A stretch of 64,000 nucleotides of DNA. It comes from Kurthia senegalensis (GTDB taxonomy: Bacteria > Bacillota > Bacilli > Bacillales_A > Planococcaceae). Location: contig NZ_HE611068.1 of assembly GCF_000285595.1 (NCBI RefSeq), forward strand, positions 44,499-108,498, given 5' to 3'. The translations under genes were made by a program, and so were the position numbers. Under the pieces are notes generated by a model, which saw only the letters and a program-made list of their open reading frames with translations, made no database searches and was not told the origin of the DNA. This document shows positions 7,905 through 15,990 of this stretch, one piece after another (position 1 is the first letter of the stretch; the number at the start of each line of letters is the position of its first letter).

Positions 7905-10295
7905 TTAGTTACGTAATGGTTTCCCTTTGACTAGCATATGTTGCATACGTTGTTGTGTGCGTTGGCTCTTCACAAGATCGATAAATGCCTCACGCTCTAA
8001 ATCTAATAAATATTGTTCATCAACAAGTGTTCCGTATGGTACGAGACCACCTGCTAAAACGAATGCTAATTTTTTCGCAATTTCAACGTCGTATTCTGAA
8101 GCATAACCTGAGTTTGCTAATCCTTCTGCGCCTAATAATAACGCGGCATAACCTGGCTCTCCGACAACTGGAATTTTCTCACGAGTTGGTGGTTGATATC
8201 CTGCTTGCACTAAGCCAAGAACTGCTTGTTTCGCATCGTATAATAAGTGATCTGGATTCACGCTTACACCGTCTACAAAGTTTAAGAAGTTGTTATCACG
8301 TGCTTCTTCCGCAGACATCGACACTTTCGCCATCGCAATCGTTTCAAACGTTTTGTTTACGATGTTTTGTAAATCAAAGTTGATGCCTTTCGGTAATCCT
8401 TGTAATTGTTTCATGTACAATTCTTTGTTACCGCCACCACCTGGGATGACACCAACGCCGACTTCTACTAAGCCCATATACGTCTCAGATGACGCTTGGA
8501 TATGCGAAGCAGCTAAACAAACTTCCGCGCCGCCACCTAATGTCATATTATACGGTGCTGCAACGATTGGTTTACGGCTATACTTCATGCGAAGTGTTCC
8601 TTGTTGGAAGCCATGTACAATCGATTGTAGCTCGAAGAAATTATCATCTTCCGCTTCCATTAAAATCATTGCTAAGTTCGCACCAACCGAGAAGTTTTTA
8701 CTTTGGTTGCCGATTACAAGCCCAACGAAGTCATCCGTTTGGTCTAATAAGTCGATTGCGTAGTTGAGCATTTGCATCGTATCCATTCCTAAAGAATTTG
8801 ATTTCGATGTAAATTCAAGAAGTAGTACGCCATCGCCGAAGTCAATCACGCTTGCGCCTGCATTTTGTTTTAATACGCCATTTTTCTTCTTGTATGTTGC
8901 TAAGTCGATTGCTTTTTCATTACGTGGTACTTTCACGTAATCTGTGCCGTCGAAGTAGTGCAGTTCGTCATCAATTTTCGTATAGAAAGAATCGTACCCT
9001 TTATCTAACAATGCGTTGACGATGGCTGGAATTTCTTTTCCTTCTGCTGTTAAACGTGCAACCGATTTCGTTACACCGATTGCATCCCATAATTCAAATG
9101 GTCCTTGCGTCCAACCGAAGCCCCATTTCATCGCTTGGTCGATGCCGACAATATGATCTGAAATTTCACCTGTTAGCTCTGCTGAGTAAAGAAGTGTCGG
9201 CGCAATGATATTCCAAAGTAACTCACCTGTACGATCTTCCGCATACACTAACGATTTCACGCGATTGCTCAAACCTTTTTGTTGCTTCGCAAATGCGATT
9301 GAAGGTGTATTCAATTGTTTACGTTCTACGTATTCAAATGAATCTACATCTAGTTCTAAAATTTCTTTTCCTTTTTTCAAGAAGAAACCTTGACCAGATT
9401 TTGCACCTAACCAACCGTTTTCAACCATTTTTAATAAGTAATCAGGTACTTCGAATACTTTTTGTTCTTCGCCTGTCGTATTGTCATACACATTGCGTGC
9501 AACGTGTACGAACGTATCTAATCCGACAACGTCTAACGTACGAAGTGTCGCTGATTTAGGACGACCGATTAATGGACCCGTAACAGAGTCTATTTCACCA
9601 ACAGAGAATCCTTTGTCGCGCATTACTTGTAGCGTCACCATTAAGCCGTACGTACCGATACGATTACCGATAAAGTTTGGCGTGTCTTTTGCAACGACAA
9701 CGCCTTTACCGATTTCATCTTCACCGAATTTTACAATGTACTCAAGCACTTCTGGGTCCGTATATTTTGAAGGAATCACTTCCAATAATTTTAAATAACG
9801 TGGCGGGTTGAAGAAATGCGTTCCTAAGAAATGCTTTTGGAAATCTTCTGAACGACCTTCTGCCATTGCATCGATACTAATACCTGAAGTATTCGACGTA
9901 ACAATTGTTCCTGGCTTACGCACAGATTCCACTTTTTCAAAGAGTGATTGTTTGATTGCTAAATTTTCTGTTACAACTTCGATGATCCAATCAACTTCCC
10001 CAAGTTTTTTCAAATCATCTTCTAAGTTACCTGTTGAAATTTTTGCTAAGCTTCTCTTCGTAGTAAGTGGTGCTGGTTTTTGCTTTAAGAGTTTCTTCAT
10101 TGCACTATCTACAAATCGATTGCGTACCGCTTTTGATTCAAGCGTTAATCCTGCTTTTTCCTCAGCCGCTGTTAATTGATTTGGTACGATATCAAATAAA
10201 ATCGTTTCAAATCCACAATTCGCTAGGTGTGCCGCGATGCCAGAGCCCATCACTCCTGATCCGATAACCGCAACTTTCTGAATACGTCTTACCAT
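7905..10295 (-). CDS. fadN: 3-hydroxyacyl-CoA dehydrogenase / enoyl-CoA hydratase FadN
   Basis: Bifunctional enzyme for hydration and NAD-dependent oxidation in beta-oxidation. The ATG at 10295 follows AAGGGGCG; the 14 further residues upstream overlap the operator and are unlikely. The N-terminal Rossmann motif is VAVIGSGVMGSGIAAHLA. The dehydrogenase signature HFFNPPRYLKLLEVIP follows, then the crotonase-like half near the C-terminus with NMTLGGGAEVCLAAS and GVIPGGGG. The 796-aa length and dehydrogenase-before-hydratase order match B. subtilis FadN and are opposite to E. coli FadB. First gene of fadN-fadA-fadE, directly downstream of a FadR box. Confidence 0.95.
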   Translation of the reverse strand: MVRRIQKVAVIGSGVMGSGIAAHLANCGFETILFDIVPNQLTAAEEKAGLTLESKAVRNRFVDSAMKKLLKQKPAPLTTKRSLAKISTGNLEDDLKKLGEVDWIIEVVTENLAIKQSLFEKVESVRKPGTIVTSNTSGISIDAMAEGRSEDFQKHFLGTHFFNPPRYLKLLEVIPSKYTDPEVLEYIVKFGEDEIGKGVVVAKDTPNFIGNRIGTYGLMVTLQVMRDKGFSVGEIDSVTGPLIGRPKSATLRTLDVVGLDTFVHVARNVYDNTTGEEQKVFEVPDYLLKMVENGWLGAKSGQGFFLKKGKEILELDVDSFEYVERKQLNTPSIAFAKQQKGLSNRVKSLVYAEDRTGELLWNIIAPTLLYSAELTGEISDHIVGIDQAMKWGFGWTQGPFELWDAIGVTKSVARLTAEGKEIPAIVNALLDKGYDSFYTKIDDELHYFDGTDYVKVPRNEKAIDLATYKKKNGVLKQNAGASVIDFGDGVLLLEFTSKSNSLGMDTMQMLNYAIDLLDQTDDFVGLVIGNQSKNFSVGANLAMILMEAEDDNFFELQSIVHGFQQGTLRMKYSRKPIVAAPYNMTLGGGAEVCLAASHIQASSETYMGLVEVGVGVIPGGGGNKELYMKQLQGLPKGINFDLQNIVNKTFETIAMAKVSMSAEEARDNNFLNFVDGVSVNPDHLLYDAKQAVLGLVQAGYQPPTREKIPVVGEPGYAALLLGAEGLANSGYASEYDVEIAKKLAFVLAGGLVPYGTLVDEQYLLDLEREAFIDLVKSQRTQQRMQHMLVKGKPLRN

Positions 10296-10318
10296 AAAAC
10301 AATTCGCCCCTTCCAATT

Positions 10319-10336
10319 TGAATGAATAATCATTCA
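10319..10336. promoter_or_regulatory. FadR operator upstream of fadN
   Basis: The 18-mer TGAATGAATAATCATTCA matches the Bacillus FadR box (TGAATGANTANTCATTCA) with both half sites perfect. It starts 24 bp upstream of the fadN ATG and overlaps the end of the candidate -10, as expected for a repressor released by long-chain acyl-CoA. No fadR gene is in the window. Confidence 0.92.
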
Positions 10337-10365
10337 TTTTATCTGTAAAAAAATTTTGCCTTCAA
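10336..10365 (-). promoter_or_regulatory. Candidate SigA promoter of fadN
   Basis: Minus strand TTGAAG (10360-10365), 18-bp spacer, TAAAAT (10336-10341). The -10 abuts the FadR box. Confidence 0.6.
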
Positions 10366-10621
10366 TTTCTAAATACAATATAGCATGATTGCCAAAATTT
10401 ATGCAATACAAAAATACGTTTTTTCGTTAAAAAAGTGTCATATTTTCTACTTCATCATTTTTATTTCTTTATGAAAGCTTTGTGTGTAAGCTTTTCCATC
10501 TATCATTTCATTTGACGAAAAAAGAAAGTTTTTCTTTCTTCTATTTTATTTGAGCAACTTCCTTCCTGTCTTTTTGAAAACAGTGTAAACTACTAGGTAG
10601 AACTTATGAGGAGGATTCAAC

Positions 10622-10939
10622 ATGCAACCAATTACTACTGTTGAACAATTTAACGAAATTATTACATCACAAGAGGACGTTATCGTAAAATTTTACGCTG
10701 GCTGGTGCCCAGATTGCACACGCATGAACATGTTCATCGATCCAATCATCGAAAAATATAATAAATACACTTGGTATGAATTAAACCGTGATGAACTACC
10801 TGAACTTGCTGAAAAATACGAAGTAATGGGAATCCCAACACTTGCAGTATTCAAAAACGGCGAAAAAGTAGGTCACTTACATAGTGCCAATGCTAAATCT
10901 CCAGAACAAGTAACAGATTTCTTAGACGCACAAGCTTAA
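10622..10939 (+). CDS. Thioredoxin-family protein
   Basis: Cytoplasmic 105-aa thioredoxin-fold protein with active site W-C29-P-D-C32 and the cis-Pro segment MGIPTLAVF. WCPDC differs from the WCGPC of TrxA, which suggests a specialised reductant similar to B. subtilis YdbP/YtpP-type proteins; the partner is unknown. The ATG at 10622 follows GAGGAGG. It is a single-gene unit, divergent from fadN, with its own terminator. Confidence 0.85.
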   Translation: MQPITTVEQFNEIITSQEDVIVKFYAGWCPDCTRMNMFIDPIIEKYNKYTWYELNRDELPELAEKYEVMGIPTLAVFKNGEKVGHLHSANAKSPEQVTDFLDAQA

Positions 10940-10959
10940 TCCGTTACACATTCATAAAG

Positions 10960-10995
10960 AAATCTCGAAATCCTCAAGGACTTCGAGATTTTTTA
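10960..10995 (+). terminator. Terminator after the thioredoxin-like gene
   Basis: AAATCTCGAA and TTCGAGATTT form a 10-bp stem followed by TTTT. Confidence 0.85.
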
Positions 10996-11033
10996 TACGC
11001 TTTACACTTTTATTTTTGAAAGGGTGGTACACG

Positions 11034-11555
11034 ATGAAAAAACTTTATGCGAACTCTCAATATACGAAAAGCGTCCTCCCTGCCTACCGCTCCTCTGCTT
11101 GCGGTGCGACGACGGTTGAAGCGATCTTGCACTACTATGAAGGGCGTCCTTTTTCTATTAATCACTTATATGAGCAGCTCGGTACGTTGCCGATTGGACT
11201 ATTCGCTTTCCAATTAATCCGTCGGCTGCGAAAATTACTCGGTCCCTGTTGGACGATTCAAAAAGTAACGTGTCGACGTGCAACCGAATTACTAGACGTA
11301 GGTGAGCCCATCGCGTTAAAATTTGACCGCTATTTCACGCCATTTTTCTATAAAAAAGCACAGTACAATTATCATTGGACTGTGCTCGTAGCGTATGAAT
11401 ATGATGCGAACGGTCGCTTGCAATTAATCGTAGAAGACTTAGGCACAAAAACGCGAGAAAGCCGCCGACAAACAATCGATTATTTACACAATGCGCATGC
11501 GCTCACATTCGTACAAATAACGCCTAATAACCGAATGTTGAAACGGCATGATTAG
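11034..11555 (+). CDS. C39-like cysteine peptidase-fold protein
   Basis: A 173-aa protein with the pattern of C39-like papain-fold peptidases: Cys23 in SSACGATTVEAIL, His114 in YNYHWTVLVAYEY and Asp135 in IVEDLG would form the catalytic triad. No signal peptide or transmembrane segment is evident, so it is probably cytoplasmic. The substrate is unknown; related folds include bacteriocin-leader peptidases and BtrH-like acyltransferases, but no transporter or peptide gene lies nearby. The ATG at 11034 follows AAAGGGTGG; an ATG 18 bp upstream lacks a site. Its 3' end overlaps the convergent exonuclease gene by 32 bp. Confidence 0.65.
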   Translation: MKKLYANSQYTKSVLPAYRSSACGATTVEAILHYYEGRPFSINHLYEQLGTLPIGLFAFQLIRRLRKLLGPCWTIQKVTCRRATELLDVGEPIALKFDRYFTPFFYKKAQYNYHWTVLVAYEYDANGRLQLIVEDLGTKTRESRRQTIDYLHNAHALTFVQITPNNRMLKRHD

Positions 11556-12402
11556 CAATCAACTTATATTCGTTTTGACGAAGAAGTGCTAATTTTTCTT
11601 GCGTCCATGTCGGTAAAATCAAATCATTCAATGTTGTTTCAATTGGCACTTCCGTATTAATACGTGCTAATTGTAATGACAGTTGCAGCATCTCGATATT
11701 TTCTTGAATTTTCTTTTGTTGCCCTGGTTTTAATTCTGAAATGGCATTTAATACACCGTCAACAGAACCATATTGCTGAATTAGTGAAAGAGCTGTTTTC
11801 GGACCGATTCCTTTCACGCCTGGATAGCCGTCACTTGAATCGCCCATAAATGCTTTCACGTCTGCAAATTGTGCAGGCTGAATGCCATACTCTTCTTCAA
11901 AACGTTGTTGGTTGTACGGGTTGTATTCCGTATAACCTTTTTTCGTTAAAGCGATTGTCGTATTCGGATTGACGAGTTGTAATAAATCTTTATCGCCACT
12001 CACAACTGTAATTTGCGCATCGTTTTTCCAGCGCTCTACGAATGATCCGATTAAATCATCCGCTTCCATTCCTTTGACACCAAAGTTTTTCCAGCCAATC
12101 ATCTCAGACACTTCACGTGCCATATCAAATTGAGGCAGCATTTCTTCTGGGGGTGCTGTACGATTTGCTTTGTAGCCATCGAATAATTCATTTCGGAATG
12201 TGTGACTGCCCATATCCCAACAAACGGCCATATGCGTTGGGCGAATTAAATTTTGAGCGCTCAATACGTGGCGTGCAAAACCTTGAACGCCGTTCGTCGG
12301 TGTACCATCTTGTTTCGGGAAGAATTGGCGCATCGGTGCTGTCGCATAGAAAGAACGGAACAGTAAAGCCATTCCATCTACGAGTAAAATATGTGGTTGC
12401 AT
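11524..12402 (-). CDS. ypcP: 5'-3' exonuclease (FEN family), YpcP-like
   Basis: Stand-alone 5' nuclease like the N-terminal domain of DNA polymerase I, able to remove RNA primers and flaps. The 292-aa product starts at the ATG at 12402 after AAAGGAGAAAT. Metal-binding carboxylates appear in LLVDGMALLFRSFYA, GMEADDLIGSF and VSGDKDLLQLV, and the helix-hairpin-helix in PGVKGIGPKTALSLIQQYGS. The tail overlaps the convergent C39-like gene. Polymerase I is not adjacent. Confidence 0.92.
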   Translation of the reverse strand: MQPHILLVDGMALLFRSFYATAPMRQFFPKQDGTPTNGVQGFARHVLSAQNLIRPTHMAVCWDMGSHTFRNELFDGYKANRTAPPEEMLPQFDMAREVSEMIGWKNFGVKGMEADDLIGSFVERWKNDAQITVVSGDKDLLQLVNPNTTIALTKKGYTEYNPYNQQRFEEEYGIQPAQFADVKAFMGDSSDGYPGVKGIGPKTALSLIQQYGSVDGVLNAISELKPGQQKKIQENIEMLQLSLQLARINTEVPIETTLNDLILPTWTQEKLALLRQNEYKLIANHAVSTFGY

Positions 12403-12472
12403 AAAAATTTCTCCTTTAAAAAACTGCCCTTCATCCTGTGCGGTGCACAAATAAAAAGGACAGTCTGCTTTT

Positions 12473-12928
12473 TTAAATAACAGGTGCTACTTGAATTGTT
12501 GCTTCCACTTCTAATTGTACATTACCTCGCAACGCTTTACTAATCATGCACGTTTCTTCCGCTTTGATTGCGAAGCGATTCGCACGTTCAATTTGAGCCG
12601 GTGTCGCATTAGGCATTAACACAATCGTCGGTTTGTGCACAATTTTTTTGTACGTGAACACACCATTCGTCACATCGACCGTTCCGACCGACTGCAACGT
12701 TTGCGTATTCGTTTGAATATTTGCACGTTCTAATAGCGCTGCTAACGTAATCATATAACACGTCGCTGCGGCACCGAGTAGCATCTCATCTGGGTTCGTC
12801 CCAATGCCTGGTCCGTCCATCTCTTTCGGAATCGACACGTTCGTTTGTAAATTCCCTGCGTTAATATCCCCGACCGCATTTCTCTCTCCCGGCCAACGTG
12901 CTGTTAAGTGAAATAAATGTTCTGTCAT
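12473..12928 (-). CDS. OsmC/Ohr-family protein
   Basis: A 151-aa member of the OsmC/Ohr family, thiol peroxidases acting on organic hydroperoxides, although some subgroups have no shown activity. The two family cysteines are present, in GAAATCYMITLAAL and KAEETCMISKAL. The spacing and GAAA(T)CY motif place it nearer the OsmC-like (YmaD/YhfA-type) branch than to Ohr. The ATG at 12928 follows AGGAGG. It sits between the exonuclease and a small membrane protein with no obvious functional link. Confidence 0.85.
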   Translation of the reverse strand: MTEHLFHLTARWPGERNAVGDINAGNLQTNVSIPKEMDGPGIGTNPDEMLLGAAATCYMITLAALLERANIQTNTQTLQSVGTVDVTNGVFTYKKIVHKPTIVLMPNATPAQIERANRFAIKAEETCMISKALRGNVQLEVEATIQVAPVI

Positions 12929-12940
12929 GAAAAAAACCTC

Positions 12941-13402
12941 CTAATTTGAAAATGGATAATATTTTTCCGTATACGGATTAAATGCGTAACGATGGATGAC
13001 GTCCTTTTTCTCAACTGACATTAAATACACTTCCGTCCCATCATAATCAACAATTTTATCGCTATATTCACGATCTTTTACGATTTTGCCGCCTTCTGTG
13101 CGTACGATTAATGCTTGCGCATCTTCCACATTTACTTTCGGAATATCTTTCTCATAAATGAACGGCGCAATTACTAATAATGCGAACGCAACGAGCGTCA
13201 TAATGTCTTTCTTACGAAATTGTTGCTGTTCAATTAAAACGAAATACGCAATGAAAAAGACGATGTTCCCTACGATTACATATGTCGCCATATCCCCTAA
13301 TCCGTTAATCCAGTTATACTGCTTTCCTCTAAAATAAAAATAAATAATTTCTATAAATGAAAGGATTAAAATACCGAGTAGCAGTTTTTTCCTTTTTTCC
13401 AA
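12941..13402 (-). CDS. Small membrane protein of unknown function
   Basis: Not recognised. The 153-aa product starts at TTG (13402) after GAGGTGACTTTAC. Three hydrophobic segments lie in the first ~85 residues (LLLGILILSFIEIIYFYF, ATYVIVGNIVFFIAYFVLI, MTLVAFALLVIAPFIY). A polar ~70-residue tail follows, probably outside the membrane by topology. It is 12 bp upstream of the OsmC gene and may share its transcript. Confidence 0.6.
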   Translation of the reverse strand: MEKRKKLLLGILILSFIEIIYFYFRGKQYNWINGLGDMATYVIVGNIVFFIAYFVLIEQQQFRKKDIMTLVAFALLVIAPFIYEKDIPKVNVEDAQALIVRTEGGKIVKDREYSDKIVDYDGTEVYLMSVEKKDVIHRYAFNPYTEKYYPFSN

Positions 13403-13548
13403 GTAAAGTCACCTCAATAATAAATTCGTCATTTCATTTTACCATGAAAAGAATTCGTTCCTTTTCATTTTTATATAGACGCGAAATGACAGCTAGTAGT
13501 TTCTTACGATGTATGTCCTAAAAAAGATTCACCATTTTCAAAAAAATG

Positions 13549-13579
13549 TTTATTTTTACATGAAATAAGTCATTAATTA
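13549..13579. repeat. 31-bp AT-rich motif, copy 1
   Basis: Begins TTTATTTTTACATGAAAT and ends CATTAATTA. It matches the copy at 50846-50876 at 27 of 31 positions, in the same orientation on the plus strand. It lies ~100 bp upstream of amaP, between two divergent genes. It is possibly a protein-binding site. Confidence 0.5.
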
Positions 13580-13608
13580 ACATTTTTTATTATTTAAGAG
13601 AAATTTTC

Positions 13609-13633
13609 GTTTAATTTCATACAAAGAAGGTAA
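13609..13633 (+). promoter_or_regulatory. Candidate SigB-type promoter of the amaP-asp23 cluster
   Basis: GTTTAA, 13-bp spacer, AGGTAA against the SigB consensus GTTTAA-N12-14-GGGWAW (one mismatch in the -10). It lies 48 bp upstream of amaP. SigB control of asp23 operons is known in Staphylococcus; here it is inference. Confidence 0.4.
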
Positions 13634-13680
13634 GAGATATAAGAGCACTTTTAAGTTTCACGAATAAAGGCGGTGAACAG

Positions 13681-14217
13681 ATGAAACGATTCATTAGTTT
13701 TTTATTTGGCCTCTTTTTACTTGCTCTAATCGGTGTATTCACCTTTTTGTACGTCGACAATTCTAACATACGACAATACCAAGAAGACTTGCTCGCGCAA
13801 AACTGGTTCGAACCAACTTTATTAGCTTGTGCGATCGTTGGTCTACTTATTGCACTTGGCTTTGTCATATTCGGATTGAAGCCTTCTCACAAAAGGAGCG
13901 GTCTTTATTTGAAGTTCAACGATGGTGAAATTTACATGAACAAAAAATCCATCGAAAAAGTTGTCCTTCATACGATTGAACGCTATGATGCGATACGCCA
14001 ACCTACAGTGAAAGCCAAATTGTATCAGAAGAAGAAAATGTCTTATATCGACATTAGCGTCGACATGCTCGTCGCACAAACCGACAACGTTCAGTCTTTA
14101 TTGACTAGCTTGAAGGAAGATATTAAGACGCAAACCGAACACTTTAGCGAGATGCCTGTTCAGGATATTAAGCTTAATGTCCTCGATCAAAAATCCGTTA
14201 AAAAACGCGTGTTATAG
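13681..14217 (+). CDS. amaP: Asp23-associated membrane anchor AmaP
   Basis: Membrane protein that tethers Asp23 to the membrane in Staphylococcus. The 178-aa product has two N-terminal transmembrane segments (FISFLFGLFLLALIGVFTF and LLACAIVGLLIALGFVIFGL) and a soluble domain from ~70 on, with the family-like KKSIEKVVLHTIERYDA and a stretch resembling Asp23-type beta strands. GGCGGTGAACAG precedes the ATG. First gene of amaP-DUF2273-asp23, with 12-bp gaps, so surely co-transcribed. Role: envelope stress, by family and context. Confidence 0.88.
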   Translation: MKRFISFLFGLFLLALIGVFTFLYVDNSNIRQYQEDLLAQNWFEPTLLACAIVGLLIALGFVIFGLKPSHKRSGLYLKFNDGEIYMNKKSIEKVVLHTIERYDAIRQPTVKAKLYQKKKMSYIDISVDMLVAQTDNVQSLLTSLKEDIKTQTEHFSEMPVQDIKLNVLDQKSVKKRVL

Positions 14218-14229
14218 GGAGGGATCACA

Positions 14230-14439
14230 TTGAAATCCGATTCATTTGCCATCTGGTTTAAGGAGTATAAATGGCGCGTCCTTCTCATCATCGCGATGAT
14301 TATTATAGGTGTGCTCTTTATTACAGTCGGCTTTTGGAAAACCATATTAGTTATTGTTTTGGCAGCCATTGGATTTGTTTTAGGTTATGCAAAAGATCGA
14401 ACGGAAGATTTCCTCAGATTTATTGACAAATTTAGATAG
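14230..14439 (+). CDS. DUF2273 small membrane protein of the Asp23 cluster
   Basis: A 69-aa protein with two transmembrane helices (RVLLIIAMIIIGVLFITVGFW and TILVIVLAAIGFVLGYA) and a charged tail KDRTEDFLRFIDKF, typical of DUF2273 proteins found between AmaP and Asp23. The start is TTG at 14230 after GGGAGGGATCACA. Function is unknown; gene order suggests it helps build the membrane-bound Asp23 assembly. Confidence 0.85.
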   Translation: MKSDSFAIWFKEYKWRVLLIIAMIIIGVLFITVGFWKTILVIVLAAIGFVLGYAKDRTEDFLRFIDKFR

Positions 14440-14451
14440 GAGCGATGGAAA

Positions 14452-14892
14452 ATGACAGAAAATAACAATTTTGAAAAACAATATAACGACCAAACAGGTG
14501 TAAACAAAAATGAAGGACCGGTATTTAAAGATACGCTTTCGTTTGACGACAGTGTCATCGAAAAAATCGCTGGTATCTCTGCACGCGAAGTACAAGGAAT
14601 TCTTGATATGAAAGGTGGCTTCACATCTCGTTTCAGTGGCGGCGACAACGTAACAAAAGGGGTTTCTGTTGATGTAGGTGAGAAACAAACAGCTGTCGAT
14701 TTAAAAGTGATTTTAGAGTATGGTCAAAGCGCACCCGTTATTTTCAAAAAAGTAGCGTCAATCGTGAAAGACCAAATTAAATACATGACAGGTTTAGACG
14801 TTGTCGAAGTGAATGTTCACGTAAGTGACGTCATGACAGCGAAAGAATTTGCACAAGAAAATAGTAAACAATCGAACTCAGATTTAAAATAA
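14452..14892 (+). CDS. Asp23/Gls24-family envelope stress protein
   Basis: Alkaline-shock/Gls24-family protein, abundant in many Firmicutes and membrane-associated through AmaP. The 146-aa product has the family features [18 protein letters not shown], a Gly-rich loop [18 protein letters not shown], and the closing [12 protein letters not shown]. Good ribosome site (TAGGAGCGATGGAAA). Third gene of the cluster, followed by its own terminator. The exact biochemical role is not known for the family. Confidence 0.92.
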   Translation: MTENNNFEKQYNDQTGVNKNEGPVFKDTLSFDDSVIEKIAGISAREVQGILDMKGGFTSRFSGGDNVTKGVSVDVGEKQTAVDLKVILEYGQSAPVIFKKVASIVKDQIKYMTGLDVVEVNVHVSDVMTAKEFAQENSKQSNSDLK

Positions 14893-14914
14893 AGAGTGAA
14901 TCGTTCGCTCTATT

Positions 14915-14946
14915 AAAGGGAAATGCTTCTGCATTCCCTTTTTTTA
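14915..14946 (+). terminator. Terminator of the asp23 cluster
   Basis: AAGGGAAATGC and GCATTCCCTT (one bulge) form a stem followed by T6. Confidence 0.8.
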
Positions 14947-15001
14947 TTGCTTTCTTTTCAGAAATTCCGTATGCTCATTTTATGAAATGAGGAGGGATTC
15001 G

Positions 15002-15376
15002 ATGATTCAAAAATTACATCAAGTGATGCTTTACGTAAACGATCAACAAACCGCACGCCAATTTTGGGAAGAAAAAGTAGGTTTCTTCGTAAAATCTGAT
15101 ACGACAGAAAACGGCTTACGCATTATTGAAATTGCGCCATCAGAACAAGCTGAAACGTCACTCGTATTGCACGATAAACAAACGATTGAGCAAATGTCCC
15201 CTGAACTAGATTTAGGCACTCCTTCTCTTATGTTTGAAACAGATAATATTCGTGCCCTTTACGGTACGCTCCAAAATAACGGCGTCACAGTTGGCGAACT
15301 CGTTGTTCTCCCATTCGGTACAGTATTTAACTTTGCAGATGACGAACAAAATTACTTCGCTGTAAAACAGGCATAA
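15002..15376 (+). CDS. VOC (glyoxalase/bleomycin-resistance) family protein
   Basis: A 124-aa metal-dependent VOC-fold protein. Two beta-alpha-beta-beta-beta units can be seen, starting IQKLHQVMLYVND and ending VLPFGTVFNFADDEQNYFAV. Likely metal ligands are the His of LHQVML and the Glu of MFETDN, but the substrate cannot be told from sequence. The ATG at 15002 follows GAGGAGGGA; an ATG-like start 15 bp upstream would lack that site. Single gene between the Asp23 cluster and the decayed insertion element. Confidence 0.85.
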   Translation: MIQKLHQVMLYVNDQQTARQFWEEKVGFFVKSDTTENGLRIIEIAPSEQAETSLVLHDKQTIEQMSPELDLGTPSLMFETDNIRALYGTLQNNGVTVGELVVLPFGTVFNFADDEQNYFAVKQA

Positions 15377-15486
15377 TACAAAAAAGAAGCTGGGACAAAA
15401 CCCTAGCCAATAAGAAAAGACATGCACGATTGGAACTGACCCACGAAAGTGAGACAGTGAAAAAGATGCTTCTTTTAAGCCAAATG

Positions 15487-15583
15487 TGACGGACGCTTTC
15501 CTGGGGCATGGCAGAAGCCTCCTCGCTCGCAAGCTCACTGCTGGGGTCTTCTGCTCATGCTTTTCCCCTAGGAGTCGCCGTCA
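15487..15583. repeat. 97-bp imperfect palindromic repeat
   Basis: TGACGG at 15487 pairs with CCGTCA ending at 15583. Inner paired blocks are TCCT/AGGA, GGG/CCC, CATG/CATG and CAGAAG/CTTCTG around a ~25-nt centre. Much richer in GC than its surroundings. It resembles the high-copy dispersed palindromes found in Bacillales genomes; copy number cannot be judged from one window. Confidence 0.7.
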
Positions 15584-15593
15584 AATTTTTATT

Positions 15594-15637
15594 AAACCAT
15601 CTTTTTCCGGTATTGTACTGGAGAAAGATGGTTTTAC
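15594..15637. repeat. Hairpin inside the decayed element
   Basis: AAACCATCTTT pairs with AAAGATGGTTTT, with TCCGG/CTGGA extending the stem. It resembles an intrinsic terminator on either strand. Confidence 0.5.
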
Positions 15638-15734
15638 TTTGCTAAAATCCGAGTATTCTTACAGTAGTTGATATATGCTTGAACGCTTTGAACGACAATG
15701 TCATTTGTTATTCTCAAAAGCCCTTCAAGATCAA

Positions 15735-15990
15735 ATGTTTCGAACGTTAGGCATGGCATGGAATGTTCCAATTAATTCTTTTTCAAACGGTCCTTTTCCG
15801 ACACGATCTTGTTTACCGATTAGTTGTTGTAAACAATGTAACCCCCTGTTTTATACCACTTCAGCCATTGATAAAGTTGACTGTCATTTTTAATCCCACA
15901 TACGTTCATCATTTCTTTCACTGCACTTGTGCCAACTTCCTCTTCATCACTTTCATTTTTGTTTCATATGAATATTTTTTTCCATCAAAA
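15735..15990 (-). pseudogene. IS3-type OrfA transposase remnant
   Basis: Minus-strand frames give, in order, KKYSYETKMKV, then GTSAVKEMMNVCGIKNDSQL with YQWLKWYKTG, then LHCLQQLIGKQDRVGKGPFE, each in a different frame. This is the helix-turn-helix order of IS3-group OrfA proteins (KYSYE..K..V, ..GIKN.SQL..W...Y...G). At least two frameshifts and the missing OrfB show it is dead. Family call is by motif memory, not search. Confidence 0.5.

Noticed and set aside
10517-10540. AAAGAAAG/CTTTCTTT inverted repeat upstream of the thioredoxin-like gene
   Set aside because: A/T-only hairpin without GC stem; weak as a terminator and no gene needs it there.
15675-15893. 72-codon plus-strand frame in the decayed element
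   Set aside because: Opposite strand of the OrfA remnant, without ribosome site or recognisable content.
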